Part shown: piece by piece, positions 36,576-44,719 of the stretch
Layout of the letters: each line of letters opens with the position of its first letter
Numbering within the stretch: position 1 is the first letter of the stretch
Assembly (NCBI GenBank): GCA_027449125.1
Contig: DAIDME010000112.1
Span: 22,946-86,945 of the forward strand
From: Solirubrobacterales bacterium
GTDB lineage: Bacteria > Actinomycetota > Thermoleophilia > Solirubrobacterales > Solirubrobacteraceae
Length of the DNA: 64,000 bases
Direction: 5' to 3'
Notes under the pieces: model-generated
The model's database searches: none
Seen by the model: only the letters and a program-made list of their open reading frames with translations
What the model was told of the DNA's origin: nothing
Made by a program: the position numbers and the translations under genes

Positions 36576-37703
36576 TCAGATGAGCACCGCGAGCTCCGTT
36601 CCCGCCACGGCGGCGTCCTGCCCCTGTGACAGCAGCCGGCCGACCTCGGCTGTCACCGCGTCACCGACATCGGCCGTGGATGCCTCACCCCCAAGGTCGC
36701 GCGTGCGCGGCCCAGCCAGGCAGACCGACTCCAGCGCGGCGAGCACGGTCGCGGCCTCACTGCGCAGGCCGAGGTGCTCCAGCATCAGCGCCGCCGACCA
36801 GATCGCGCCACTCGGGTTCGCCCATCCCCGGCCCGCGATGTCCGGTGCCGAACCATGCACGGGCTCGAAAAGGCCGGGCCCCGGCTGGAAGCCGATGTTG
36901 GCGCTGGCAGCCATGCCCATGCCACCCTGCAGCGCCGCCGCCAGGTCCGTGAGGATGTCGCCGAACAGGTTCGAGGCGACGACCACGTCAACCGACGCGG
37001 GATTGCTGATCAGCCGTGCACACAACGCGTCGACCAGGACTCGCTCGACGCGTACCTCCGGGAACTCGAGCGCGACCTCGTCGACGACCTCATCCCAGAA
37101 CGGGTAGGCATACCGCGACGCATTGGATTTGGTCGCATTGGTCAGCACGCCACGACGTTCGCGGGCGAGCCGGAATGCGTAGCGTATGGCGCGCTCGCAA
37201 CCGAAACGCGTGAACACGGTCGTGTCGATGGCGACCTCAGCCGGGTGACCGCGATGCACGCGGCCACCGACGCCCGCGTACTCGCCCTCGGTGTTCTCCC
37301 GTACGAACACCATGTCAATGTCGGCTGGACCACGCCCGGCGAGGGGGCATGGCACTCCCTCGAGCAGTCTCGCCGGCCTGACGTTGAGCCCCAGGTCGAG
37401 CTCCTGGCGGATCTTCAGGATGAGCCCCCAGAGCGCCTCGGGGTCGGGAACCGTGGGGTCGCCGACCGCCCCCATCAGGACGGCGTCGTGCGCGCGCAGA
37501 CTATCGATCGCGCCCGCCGGCATCATGGTCCCGTGTTCGTGCCAGTAGGCTGAGCCCCACGGCAGCTCCGTCCAGAGGATGTCGAGGTCGAACGCGTCCA
37601 GCACCTTGCGCGCCTCGACGGTGACCTCTGGGCCGACACCGTCTCCGGGCAACAGCGCGATTCGCAGCGGCCGCAGCATGGCCGTGGGCATCTCATCACT
37701 CAT
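36576..37703 (-). CDS. Tartrate/isopropylmalate-type beta-decarboxylating dehydrogenase
   Basis: 375 aa from ATG 37703 (ATGA overlap). Isocitrate/isopropylmalate dehydrogenase fold: ALLPGDGVGPEVTVEA, the substrate loop FVRENTEGEYAGVGGRVHRG, TNATKSNA, the metal-binding SNLFGDILTDLAAALQGGMGMAAS, and EPVHGSAPDIAGRGWANPSGA. The RENTEGEYAGVGG segment with a following RG is seen in tartrate/D-malate dehydrogenases more than in LeuB. It oxidises a 2-hydroxy acid with loss of CO2. The exact substrate is unknown. Confidence 0.85.
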   Translation of the reverse strand: MSDEMPTAMLRPLRIALLPGDGVGPEVTVEARKVLDAFDLDILWTELPWGSAYWHEHGTMMPAGAIDSLRAHDAVLMGAVGDPTVPDPEALWGLILKIRQELDLGLNVRPARLLEGVPCPLAGRGPADIDMVFVRENTEGEYAGVGGRVHRGHPAEVAIDTTVFTRFGCERAIRYAFRLARERRGVLTNATKSNASRYAYPFWDEVVDEVALEFPEVRVERVLVDALCARLISNPASVDVVVASNLFGDILTDLAAALQGGMGMAASANIGFQPGPGLFEPVHGSAPDIAGRGWANPSGAIWSAALMLEHLGLRSEAATVLAALESVCLAGPRTRDLGGEASTADVGDAVTAEVGRLLSQGQDAAVAGTELAVLI

Positions 37704-38818
37704 GCGAGCATCTCCGTTGGTGGGTCGAGGTCGGGAGCCAGCCGCCGCCACTTCTCGATCAGGTCCGAGTCGCTCAGCTCGGCCGCGCGGTCGCGCTCGA
37801 CCACGCGGCCGCCCAGCGTCAGGCGTGTGACGGGACTGCCGCCGCGGAGCACGATCCGCGCGCGGAGGTGCGCCACAGCGGCGTCGTCGGCAGCACAGGT
37901 CGCGAGGTCGCGGCCAAGCAGCGTCGCGGCGACCGCATGCTGACAGCTCCACCAGGCTTCACCAGCGCTGCGCGGGTTGCCGATACCTGCCAGCGTCGCC
38001 GTTGCATCCGGCACATCCAGGAGGATCTCACCGGTCTGTGCCCCAACCTCGATCGACGCGAACTCGCTCGCGGCATCAACCGCGGCCTGATTGAAGCCGG
38101 ATGTGGCGTGTCGCCGGAAGCTCACCTCCTCGAGAACCGTGCGCGGACGCGGTCCGTCCAAGCCCGCGACGTCACCGCCGGTTGCGGCGATGAAGCCACG
38201 CGGATGCTCGAGCGAGTCCTCGGCTGCCGATAGCTCGGCGAGTTCGGCGCAGCGCAGGCCGCTGGCGACCGCGTGGTCACGATGCAGGACCCGCGTATCT
38301 GTGTACTCGAGGATGCAGAGGATTGACCCCCCCGCGACGGACAGCGCGTGCGCGGCCGCGCGAACCGGATCGGCGCCGATACAGAACGCGGCTGTCACGG
38401 CCGCGGCGACGGTGCCAGCGGTCGCGGTCGCATGCCAGTAGCGGCGATGTTCGCTGCCGAGCGCCCCACCAAGCCGACCGCCTATCTCGTAGCCCATGTG
38501 CGCCGCCAGCCAGAGACGCTCGTCGTCGGCAGCGGCCAGATCGGCGGTCGCCCAGACGATCGCTCCCAGATGAGTCAGCGACGGCCAGTGGATGTCGTCC
38601 AGGTCGCCGAACGCAGCACGGCCGGCGGGCCCCAGAGCTGCGGGTGCCTCGTGCGCACCAGCAGCTGCGCATGCCAGATAGTCAAACCGAGCGCGACGCG
38701 CGGCCCGCACGCTGACCAGCGGGTCGTAGCTGGCCTCGGCAACATCCAGAAGCCGTCTGAGCAGGGTGTCGTCCTGGCCGTGACGCCCGACGGATGCGGT
38801 ATGAGCCGCTAACGCCAT
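37700..38818 (-). CDS. MmgE/PrpD-family protein
   Basis: 372 aa from ATG 38818, shorter than the ~450 aa of PrpD. The helical N-terminal domain has RARFDYLACAAAGAHEA, WPSLTHLGAIVWATADLAAADD, the conserved GYEIGGRLGGALG segment and HRRYWHATATAGTVAAAVTAA with the H-x-T that lines the active site. Members are 2-methylcitrate dehydratases and cis-aconitate decarboxylase (IrgI-like); function here is unknown, perhaps dehydration or isomerisation of a hydroxy acid. It overlaps the enolase stop by 10 bases. Confidence 0.8.
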   Translation of the reverse strand: MALAAHTASVGRHGQDDTLLRRLLDVAEASYDPLVSVRAARRARFDYLACAAAGAHEAPAALGPAGRAAFGDLDDIHWPSLTHLGAIVWATADLAAADDERLWLAAHMGYEIGGRLGGALGSEHRRYWHATATAGTVAAAVTAAFCIGADPVRAAAHALSVAGGSILCILEYTDTRVLHRDHAVASGLRCAELAELSAAEDSLEHPRGFIAATGGDVAGLDGPRPRTVLEEVSFRRHATSGFNQAAVDAASEFASIEVGAQTGEILLDVPDATATLAGIGNPRSAGEAWWSCQHAVAATLLGRDLATCAADDAAVAHLRARIVLRGGSPVTRLTLGGRVVERDRAAELSDSDLIEKWRRLAPDLDPPTEMLA

Positions 38819-39939
38819 GCGTACTTCCGCAGGATGCGATCGATCGGCTCGACGCCGAGGCCGGGTCCGCGTGGCACCTCGACCCAGCCGCCGGACTGCG
38901 CGAAGGGGGTCTCGACGAGTTCGTGCTGCATGGGGCTCTCGTCCGGCTTGAGCTCCTGGAACATGCAGCGAGCGGTGCTCGCCGAGAGCGCGATCGAGGC
39001 GGCGGTGTTCACGGCGCTTGACCAGGCGTGGGAGTTGAACCACAGGTTGGCCTGCTCGACCTGTGCGATCACCGCCAGGGTTCCGGTGATCCCCTCGGCG
39101 CGTCCGACGTCGCAGCCGATCACGTCGACGACCCCGGTCTCGATGACCTCGGCAAAGCCTCGCGCATCCCACTCGCGCTCGCCGGCTGCGATCATCGTCG
39201 TGACGTGAGCCCGCAGCTTGTGGAAGGCGCTCACGTCCTGCGGCTCGAACGGCTCCTCGATCCACTTGAGGCCGTGCTCCTCGAAGGCACGCACGCGCCG
39301 GATCGCCTGGTCCAGGTCCCACACCAGCGACTGACCGCGGTCCATCATGATCAGCGCGTCCGGCCCGACGGCTTCGCGCAAGAGCGAGACGAACTGAACG
39401 TCGCGGCCGATGTCGTAGCCCAGCCGCGCCTCACCGCGCTTGCCCATGCCGATCTTCACGCCCACGTAGCCGCCTTCGCGCACGTAGCGGCCATGACGCT
39501 CCGCCTCGTATTCGATACTCGCGTTGAAGGCGTGGGTCGAGGCGACGGCGGGGACGCGCTCACGTTGAGCCCCGCCCAACAGGGCGATGAGCGGCTGCCC
39601 GAGGATCTTGCCCTTTAGGTCCCAGAGCGCGATGTCGATCGCCGCCAGCGCAAACGCCGCCGCGCCGCCGCGGTAGCCATACCACCACGTGGCGTCCTTG
39701 AGCCGCCGCCAGGTGGCCACGTTGTCGAGCGGGTCGGAGCCGACGACGATCTCAGCCATGCCGTCCGCCATCGCCTGGGCAGCGCGCGTGGCCGCGGGGA
39801 ACTGCGTGATCGCCTCACCCCAGCCCGTGAGTCCGTCATCGGTTTCAAGCCGGACGAACAGCAGGTAGCGCTGGCTGTTGTTGTCGTTCGGTTCCGGGTA
39901 GGCGACCGGAAACGTGCTGACAGCGCTGACACGGCTCAT
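38809..39939 (-). CDS. Enolase-superfamily protein, second (MR subgroup)
   Basis: 376 aa. MR-type N-terminal cap (PNDNNSQRYLLFVRLETDDGLTGWGEA), barrel lysine in GVKIGMGKRG (K-I-G rather than the common K-x-K), metal ligands in MMDRGQS, IEEPFEP and GEREW, and base His in WFNSHAW. It probably dehydrates or cycloisomerises a sugar (di)acid. It is the first gene of the block, with an operator-like palindrome 35 bases upstream. It differs clearly from the other enolase-type enzyme in the block, so two sugar acids may be handled. Confidence 0.85.
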   Translation of the reverse strand: MSRVSAVSTFPVAYPEPNDNNSQRYLLFVRLETDDGLTGWGEAITQFPAATRAAQAMADGMAEIVVGSDPLDNVATWRRLKDATWWYGYRGGAAAFALAAIDIALWDLKGKILGQPLIALLGGAQRERVPAVASTHAFNASIEYEAERHGRYVREGGYVGVKIGMGKRGEARLGYDIGRDVQFVSLLREAVGPDALIMMDRGQSLVWDLDQAIRRVRAFEEHGLKWIEEPFEPQDVSAFHKLRAHVTTMIAAGEREWDARGFAEVIETGVVDVIGCDVGRAEGITGTLAVIAQVEQANLWFNSHAWSSAVNTAASIALSASTARCMFQELKPDESPMQHELVETPFAQSGGWVEVPRGPGLGVEPIDRILRKYAWR

Positions 39940-39973
39940 GCGGCCCTTCCTCTCACAAGCGCAGACGATACCA

Positions 39974-39983
39974 GAAACGTTTG
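39974..39983. promoter_or_regulatory. LacI-type operator at the head of the catabolic block
   Basis: GAAACGTTTG (39974-39983), with the 8-base palindrome AAACGTTT, nine of ten bases identical to the perfect site at 11736-11745. It lies 35 bases before the ATG of the first enolase gene. Which of the two LacI proteins binds here cannot be told by eye. Confidence 0.55.
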
Positions 39984-40024
39984 CAGACGCGTGCGTCCAT
40001 TCTGGGTCGGGCTCTACGCAACCC

Positions 40025-41404
40025 CTAACCGTCCGGGGTCGGCGTAGCCGCCGCGTCGGCGCGCGTGTGGGGCTGCGACCGGTAGATGCTGTCGTCCGCG
40101 CGCTTGACGATGAACCAGGAGACGGCCACCGCGACCATCGCCGGTCCGAGCAGGGTGATACTGCCGGTCATCTGGGCGACCATCAGCATGACCGCGACGG
40201 GCGCGCGGGAGATCCCACCGAAGACGGCCATCATCCCGACGATCACAAATGGCGCAGGGTCGTGGCCGACCGCGGGCGCGAAGGGCTCGAGCAGTCGCCA
40301 GACCGCCAGGCCGGTGAAGGCGCCGATGACCATCCCAGGCCCGAACACGCCACCTGAGCCCCCGGTTCCGATTGACAGCGACGTTGCCAGGATGCGCGCC
40401 AGCGGCAGCGCCAGGATGATCAGGAGCGGCGTGTGTGCGAGCTCCGCCCCCAGGCCCTTCTGCACCCAGCCGTAGCCGGTGCCGAGCACCTCTGGCAGGG
40501 CCAGCGCGATCAGGCCGACGAGCAGGCCACCGAGGGCGGGCCGCAGCTTGCGCGAGACCGGCAGCCGCCGCGAGAGCGAGACCACGCCATAAAAGGAGCG
40601 CGAGTACAGCAGGCCGAGGCCACCGGCCAGCAGCCCGATCAGCGCAAACCAGACGAGCTGCAGCGGCTGGTCGAAGCGATAGCCGTCCGGGATCGCAAAC
40701 AGCGGCTGGTAACCCAGGAAAGCACCGAAGATCGCGTAGGCGATGATCGACGCCAGCACCCCCGGCAGCAGCGCCTCGAACTCGAAGTCGTCGCGGTAGA
40801 CGATGTCGGCGGCCAGCACGGCGCCGCCGAGCGGGGCGCTGAAGATCGCGCCGATGCCCGAGCCGACGCCGACCGACACGGCGATGCGCCCGTCCTCCGG
40901 CGAGAGATCCAGCACGCGCGCGAGCAGCGAGCCGAAGCCGGCGCTGATCTGTGCGGTGGGGCCCTCGCGACCACCCGAGCCGCCGGAGCCGATCGTCAGC
41001 GCCGAGGCGACGATCTTGACTATGACCGCGCGCAGCCGGATGCCGCGCGGGTTGCGGTGCACCGCGTCGATCGCCGCGTCCGTGCCGTGCCCCTCGGCCT
41101 CGGGCGCAAAGGTGAACACCAGCCAGCCGGAGAGCAGCGCCCCGAGCACGACCACCAGCGGGATCGCCCAGGCGCGCGCGTAGTGCGCGGACCCGGCGGC
41201 GTTCCCCTCGCCGGCGGGAGTGGGAACGTGGTAGCCGGCAAGCACCCCCAGGAAGAACTGCGTCGAGAGCCTCAGCGCCTCGTAGAAGACGAGCGCACCG
41301 AGTCCGGCGATGACGCCGATCAGCGAGGCCAGGAACAGCCACTTGGGCAGGTATGCCATGGCGTTCACGCGTCGCCCCAGCACGCCCACGGCCCCCGAGT
41401 TCAC
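40025..41404 (-). CDS. ClC-type chloride channel/transporter (first)
   Basis: 459 aa from GTG 41404 (ATG 41359 is an alternative that removes 15 residues). ClC fold with the filter motifs: GSGGSGGREGPTAQ (GREGP with the gating glutamate), GSGIGAIFSAPLGG, and GTGGSGGVFGPGM (GxFxP). The first motif has extra glycines compared with the GSGIP consensus. Ten or more membrane helices. It starts 13 bases after the MarR stop, so a MarR-ClC operon is likely. Whether it is a channel or H+/Cl- exchanger needs assay. Confidence 0.88.
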   Translation of the reverse strand: MNSGAVGVLGRRVNAMAYLPKWLFLASLIGVIAGLGALVFYEALRLSTQFFLGVLAGYHVPTPAGEGNAAGSAHYARAWAIPLVVVLGALLSGWLVFTFAPEAEGHGTDAAIDAVHRNPRGIRLRAVIVKIVASALTIGSGGSGGREGPTAQISAGFGSLLARVLDLSPEDGRIAVSVGVGSGIGAIFSAPLGGAVLAADIVYRDDFEFEALLPGVLASIIAYAIFGAFLGYQPLFAIPDGYRFDQPLQLVWFALIGLLAGGLGLLYSRSFYGVVSLSRRLPVSRKLRPALGGLLVGLIALALPEVLGTGYGWVQKGLGAELAHTPLLIILALPLARILATSLSIGTGGSGGVFGPGMVIGAFTGLAVWRLLEPFAPAVGHDPAPFVIVGMMAVFGGISRAPVAVMLMVAQMTGSITLLGPAMVAVAVSWFIVKRADDSIYRSQPHTRADAAATPTPDG

Positions 41405-41417
41405 CGCCGGCCCCCGG

Positions 41418-41921
41418 TCATTGCTCGGGGTCGGTTTCGAGGTTCCAGCCGAGCGTCCAGCTCTGCTCGGGAACCTCGCCCGCCGCCTGGGCGAACGCGC
41501 GCAACGCAGCGACCACCATCGCCTGGTCGGCCACGGGCATGCGTGCGAGGATCTGCTCGAGCTCGGCGCGCCTATGACGGCTCACCTCCGCGACCAGCTC
41601 GCGCCCGGCGGGCGTGAGCGAGATCCGCACGGCCCGGCGGTCGTCGGTCAGGCGGCGGCGGCTGACGAGACCGCGACGGATCAGCCGGTCGCACATCCGC
41701 GTGGCCGTCGAGCGGTCGACGCGCAGGGCCTGGGCGAGTTCGGCGAGGCGCAGCGGCCCGCGCGAGGCAACCTCCACGAGCGCGCGGTACTGGGCGAGGG
41801 TGACGTCGTCACTGACCTGCGCCAGCGACCGTGCGGCGACCGCCACCAGCGCCCGGCTGGCGCTGAGCACGCTATCCACGAGCTCGTCGTGCGGTGCGAT
41901 CACAACCTGCGTCCGAGACAT
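41418..41921 (-). CDS. MarR-family transcriptional regulator
   Basis: 167 aa from ATG 41921 (an in-frame start at 41966 would add 15 unconserved residues and run through the operator). Winged helix: LAQYRALVEVASRGPLRLAELAQALRVDRSTATRMCDRLIRRGLVSRRRLTDDRRAVRISLTPAGREL, with the DDRR wing. It shares a transcript with the ClC gene and faces the VapBC pair. The inverted repeat at 41923-41959, directly before its start, probably autoregulates it. Confidence 0.92.
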   Translation of the reverse strand: MSRTQVVIAPHDELVDSVLSASRALVAVAARSLAQVSDDVTLAQYRALVEVASRGPLRLAELAQALRVDRSTATRMCDRLIRRGLVSRRRLTDDRRAVRISLTPAGRELVAEVSRHRRAELEQILARMPVADQAMVVAALRAFAQAAGEVPEQSWTLGWNLETDPEQ

Positions 41922-41922
41922 A

Positions 41923-41959
41923 GTTGCAGCGTACAACACTCGCAGTATGCAGCTGTAAC
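41923..41959. promoter_or_regulatory. Possible MarR operator
   Basis: GTTGCAGC (41923-41930) and GCTGTAAC (41952-41959) form an inverted repeat, 7 of 8 pairs, 21 bases apart, directly upstream of the MarR gene. The region is more AT-rich than its surroundings and lies in the shared promoter zone with the toxin-antitoxin pair. Confidence 0.4.
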
Positions 41960-41962
41960 GAC

Positions 41963-41992
41963 ACATATGGCGCCTGCGGTGGTGCCATATGT
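41963..41992. promoter_or_regulatory. Inverted repeat before the antitoxin gene
   Basis: ACATATGGC (41963-41971) and GCCATATGT (41984-41992) are perfect 9-base arms around a 12-base spacer. They end 4 bases before the antitoxin start. Ribbon-helix-helix antitoxins bind such repeats to autoregulate, so this is the likely operator of the vapBC pair. Confidence 0.6.
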
Positions 41993-41995
41993 CAG

Positions 41996-42232
41996 GTGGT
42001 CAAGACGACCGTCTACCTGCCGGAAGATCTGAAGTACGCACTCAGCCGGGTGGCGGAGGCGCGCGGCCAGTCGGAGGCGGAGGTCATCCGTGTCGCGCTG
42101 CGGTCGCTGGTGGATGCGCAGCCGCGTCCGCGGCCACGAGGCGGTTTCATCAGCGGCCCAGGCAACCTGGCAGGACACGTCGATGAGCTGCTCGCCGGCG
42201 ACGCGGATCACCCCGGGTTTGGCTCGTGGTGA
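41996..42232 (+). CDS. Ribbon-helix-helix antitoxin (VapB type)
   Basis: 78 aa from GTG 41996. KTTVYLPEDLKYALSRVAEARGQSEAEVIRVALRSLVDA is a CopG/ribbon-helix-helix fold (strand then two helices). The Pro/Arg-rich linker and GFISGPGNLAGHVDELLAG tail would wrap the toxin. The longer open frame to 41924 is rejected because it crosses the operator repeats. It overlaps the PIN gene by 7 bases. Confidence 0.82.
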   Translation: MVKTTVYLPEDLKYALSRVAEARGQSEAEVIRVALRSLVDAQPRPRPRGGFISGPGNLAGHVDELLAGDADHPGFGSW

Positions 42233-42645
42233 AGCCACTCATCTGCGACACGAGCGGCCTGCTCGCGCATTTCGATCACTGCGAGCCGGCCCACAGGGCC
42301 ACGACGCAAGCCGTTCGGCAGGAGCGCGGGCCGCTGATCGTCTCGCCGCTGGCGCTCGCTGAGCTAGACCACTTCTTGAACACGCGCTACCGACGCGACG
42401 AGCAGCTCGCGGTGCTCGGCGAGCTGGCGCATCCGGCCTGGACGATCGCCCCGTTCGATCGCACGGATCTCAAGGCCTCGCGCGCCGTGATCGAGCGCTA
42501 CGCCGACCAGCGGATCGGGCTGAGGGACGCTTCGCTGGTGGTGCTGGCGGAACGCTACCGCACACGACGCATCCTCACCCTCGACCGTCGTCATTTCGAG
42601 GCGCTGCGCACGGCGCGCGGCCAGAGCTTTGAGCTCGTGCCGTGA
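42226..42645 (+). CDS. PIN-domain toxin (VapC type)
   Basis: 139 aa from GTG 42226 (GTG 42229 is equally possible). The acidic set of PIN ribonucleases is complete: D8 (ICDTSGLL), E46 (LALAELDHF), D101 (LRDASL) and D120 (TLDRRHF). It should cut RNA, commonly initiator tRNA or rRNA, when freed from the antitoxin. Overlap with the antitoxin gene is typical for vapBC pairs. It converges on the treY stop, 10 bases away. Confidence 0.88.
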   Translation: MVKPLICDTSGLLAHFDHCEPAHRATTQAVRQERGPLIVSPLALAELDHFLNTRYRRDEQLAVLGELAHPAWTIAPFDRTDLKASRAVIERYADQRIGLRDASLVVLAERYRTRRILTLDRRHFEALRTARGQSFELVP

Positions 42646-42655
42646 CGAGCGCCGG

Positions 42656-44719
42656 TCAGAGGCGCTCGTATACGCCGAGCCCCAGCCGGCCGTCAACCAG
42701 GGCTGACAGCGGCAGCTCACCGTCCAGCGGGCGCTCCACCCCGCTCAACACCTCGCGCCAGCGCCCGACGGGCACGCCCTGCACCAGCGGGTCGGCATCC
42801 GCTGCCGCCCGCGGCAGGGCCACGGCCACCAGCAGCTCACGCTCGCCGCGCATGAACACACACGCCGCCTCACCCGCGGGGAGGGGCTCGTAGGGGCCGG
42901 TGAAGACCTCCGGACGGTGCTCGCGCAGACCGAGCAAGGTCGCCGTCAGCCAGAGCTTGTGGTCGCCGAGCGACAGGGGCGGGGCGGCGGCGGAGTGGAT
43001 GCCGGGCTGGCTGGCCGACCCGGCTCCCTGCCCCGCGCCGGCCGGCAGACGGGCGAGGTGCTCGCGCCGCAGCGCGAAATCCACCGGCCTGCGGTTATCT
43101 GGGTCGACCAGCGCGAGGAGCTCGTGCTCGTCGCCCTGGTAGATATCGGGAACGCCCGGGCAGGTGAGCTTCAGGGCGAGCTGACCAAGAGTGGCGCGAA
43201 GCGTAAGCGGCTCAAGCTCGGCGAGCAGCGCCTCGAGCTCTGCGCGGAAGGCGCCGTCGGCCGACAGCTCGCGCGCGTGGCGCTTGACGGCCTGCTCGTA
43301 GTCGCGCTCCGGCGCAACCCAGGAGGTGTTGCGCTTAGCCTCGCGCAGCGCCTTCTCCAGGTACGCGTCCAGGCGCTCGGGCTCGATCGGCCAGACCCCA
43401 ACCAGCGTCTGCAGGATGAAGTAGCGCTCGGGCGGATCGGGCGCGAGCCGCCCGTCGAGCTCCGTGCAGTGGCGATCGCCGAGCGCCAGCCAGCGCTGCG
43501 CGAACCCAAGCCAGCGCTGCGGCACCTGCGAGAGGACGGCGATCCGCGTGCGCGTATCGAGCGAGCGCTTGGTGTCATGCGTCATCGTTGCCAGCAGTGA
43601 AAGCGGGTGACGCGCCGCGCGCTCGGCGCAGGCGGCGTGAAAGTCCTCCACAGCGACCCCGAACCGGCCGGGGTCGCCACCCACCTCGTTGAGCGCCAAA
43701 AGCCGTCCGTAGCGGTAGTGGGCGGTGTCCTCGATCCCCTTGGCGACCACCGCCGGCGTGGTCTGCTGAAAGCGGGTGATGAACTCCCCCGCGCCAGGGG
43801 GCTCGTAGGTGCGGTAGACCGGTGAGGAGGCGAGAGCGAGCCCCAGGCAGGCGGGCCCCGCCACGGCGTCGGGCACACGCTCCGCGTGCGCCAGCCGCTC
43901 GAGCTCGGGCGCGAACGTGGTCAGCGCCTGCTCGAGCTTGGCCTCGAAGGCGTGGGCGCCGAACGGGCGCGGGTCGCCGCTGACGTGCACCCACAGTCCG
44001 GTCAGCGCCGCCTCGCCGGCGGGGTCGACGAACAGGCCGAGCGCCTCGTTCAGGAACTCGTACCCGACCGTGCCGGAGACCGGCCACTGCGCCGGCAGGC
44101 GCTCGTTGGTGGCGAGGATCTTCTCGACCCAGACGCACCCGACGCCGCGCTCGCGCAGCGCCTGAAGGTAGCCGGTCGGGTCCGCCAGGCCGTCGGGATG
44201 ATCGATCCGCAGGCCGTCGACGACACCCTCTGCGACCAGCTCGAGCACCAGCCGGTGCGTGGCGTCGAACACCTCCGGGTCCTCGACCCGCACGCCGGCC
44301 AGCTCGTCGACGTCGAAGAAACGACGGTGCCGGCCGCTCACGGGATCGATGTCGAAGAAGCGCTCGCGCAGCGCCCGGTCGCTCCAGAAGCGGTTCTCGT
44401 CGCAGGCCGCCATGTGGTTCGGCACCACGTCCAGCACGATCCCCATGCCCGCCGCGTGCGCGCGTTCGGCCAGCGCGCGCAGCCCCGCCTCGCCGCCACG
44501 GTCCACGGAGATCCGCGTCGGATCGACGACGTCGTAGCCGTGCGTCGAGCCCGCGCGCGCCTGCAGCGAAGGGCTCAGGTACAGGTGCGAGACACCCAGC
44601 GCGCGCAGGTAGGGGATCAGCGCCGCGGCGTCGGCGAAGCCGAACTGCGGGGTCAGCTGGAGCCGGTAGGTGGCGCGCAGCCCCCGCGCACGCGCCGCCC
44701 GCGCCGCGCCGCCCATCAT
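42656..44719 (-). CDS. treY: Malto-oligosyltrehalose synthase
   Basis: 687 aa from ATG 44719 (ATGA overlap with treX), shorter than the 720-830 aa usual. Family-typical start [53 protein letters not shown]. Nucleophile D173 ([12 protein letters not shown]) and acid E199 ([13 protein letters not shown]). It turns the reducing-end glucose of maltodextrin into a trehalosyl unit. It is the last gene of the trehalose/glucan operon, acting just before TreZ. Confidence 0.95.
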   Translation of the reverse strand: MMGGAARAARARGLRATYRLQLTPQFGFADAAALIPYLRALGVSHLYLSPSLQARAGSTHGYDVVDPTRISVDRGGEAGLRALAERAHAAGMGIVLDVVPNHMAACDENRFWSDRALRERFFDIDPVSGRHRRFFDVDELAGVRVEDPEVFDATHRLVLELVAEGVVDGLRIDHPDGLADPTGYLQALRERGVGCVWVEKILATNERLPAQWPVSGTVGYEFLNEALGLFVDPAGEAALTGLWVHVSGDPRPFGAHAFEAKLEQALTTFAPELERLAHAERVPDAVAGPACLGLALASSPVYRTYEPPGAGEFITRFQQTTPAVVAKGIEDTAHYRYGRLLALNEVGGDPGRFGVAVEDFHAACAERAARHPLSLLATMTHDTKRSLDTRTRIAVLSQVPQRWLGFAQRWLALGDRHCTELDGRLAPDPPERYFILQTLVGVWPIEPERLDAYLEKALREAKRNTSWVAPERDYEQAVKRHARELSADGAFRAELEALLAELEPLTLRATLGQLALKLTCPGVPDIYQGDEHELLALVDPDNRRPVDFALRREHLARLPAGAGQGAGSASQPGIHSAAAPPLSLGDHKLWLTATLLGLREHRPEVFTGPYEPLPAGEAACVFMRGERELLVAVALPRAAADADPLVQGVPVGRWREVLSGVERPLDGELPLSALVDGRLGLGVYERL

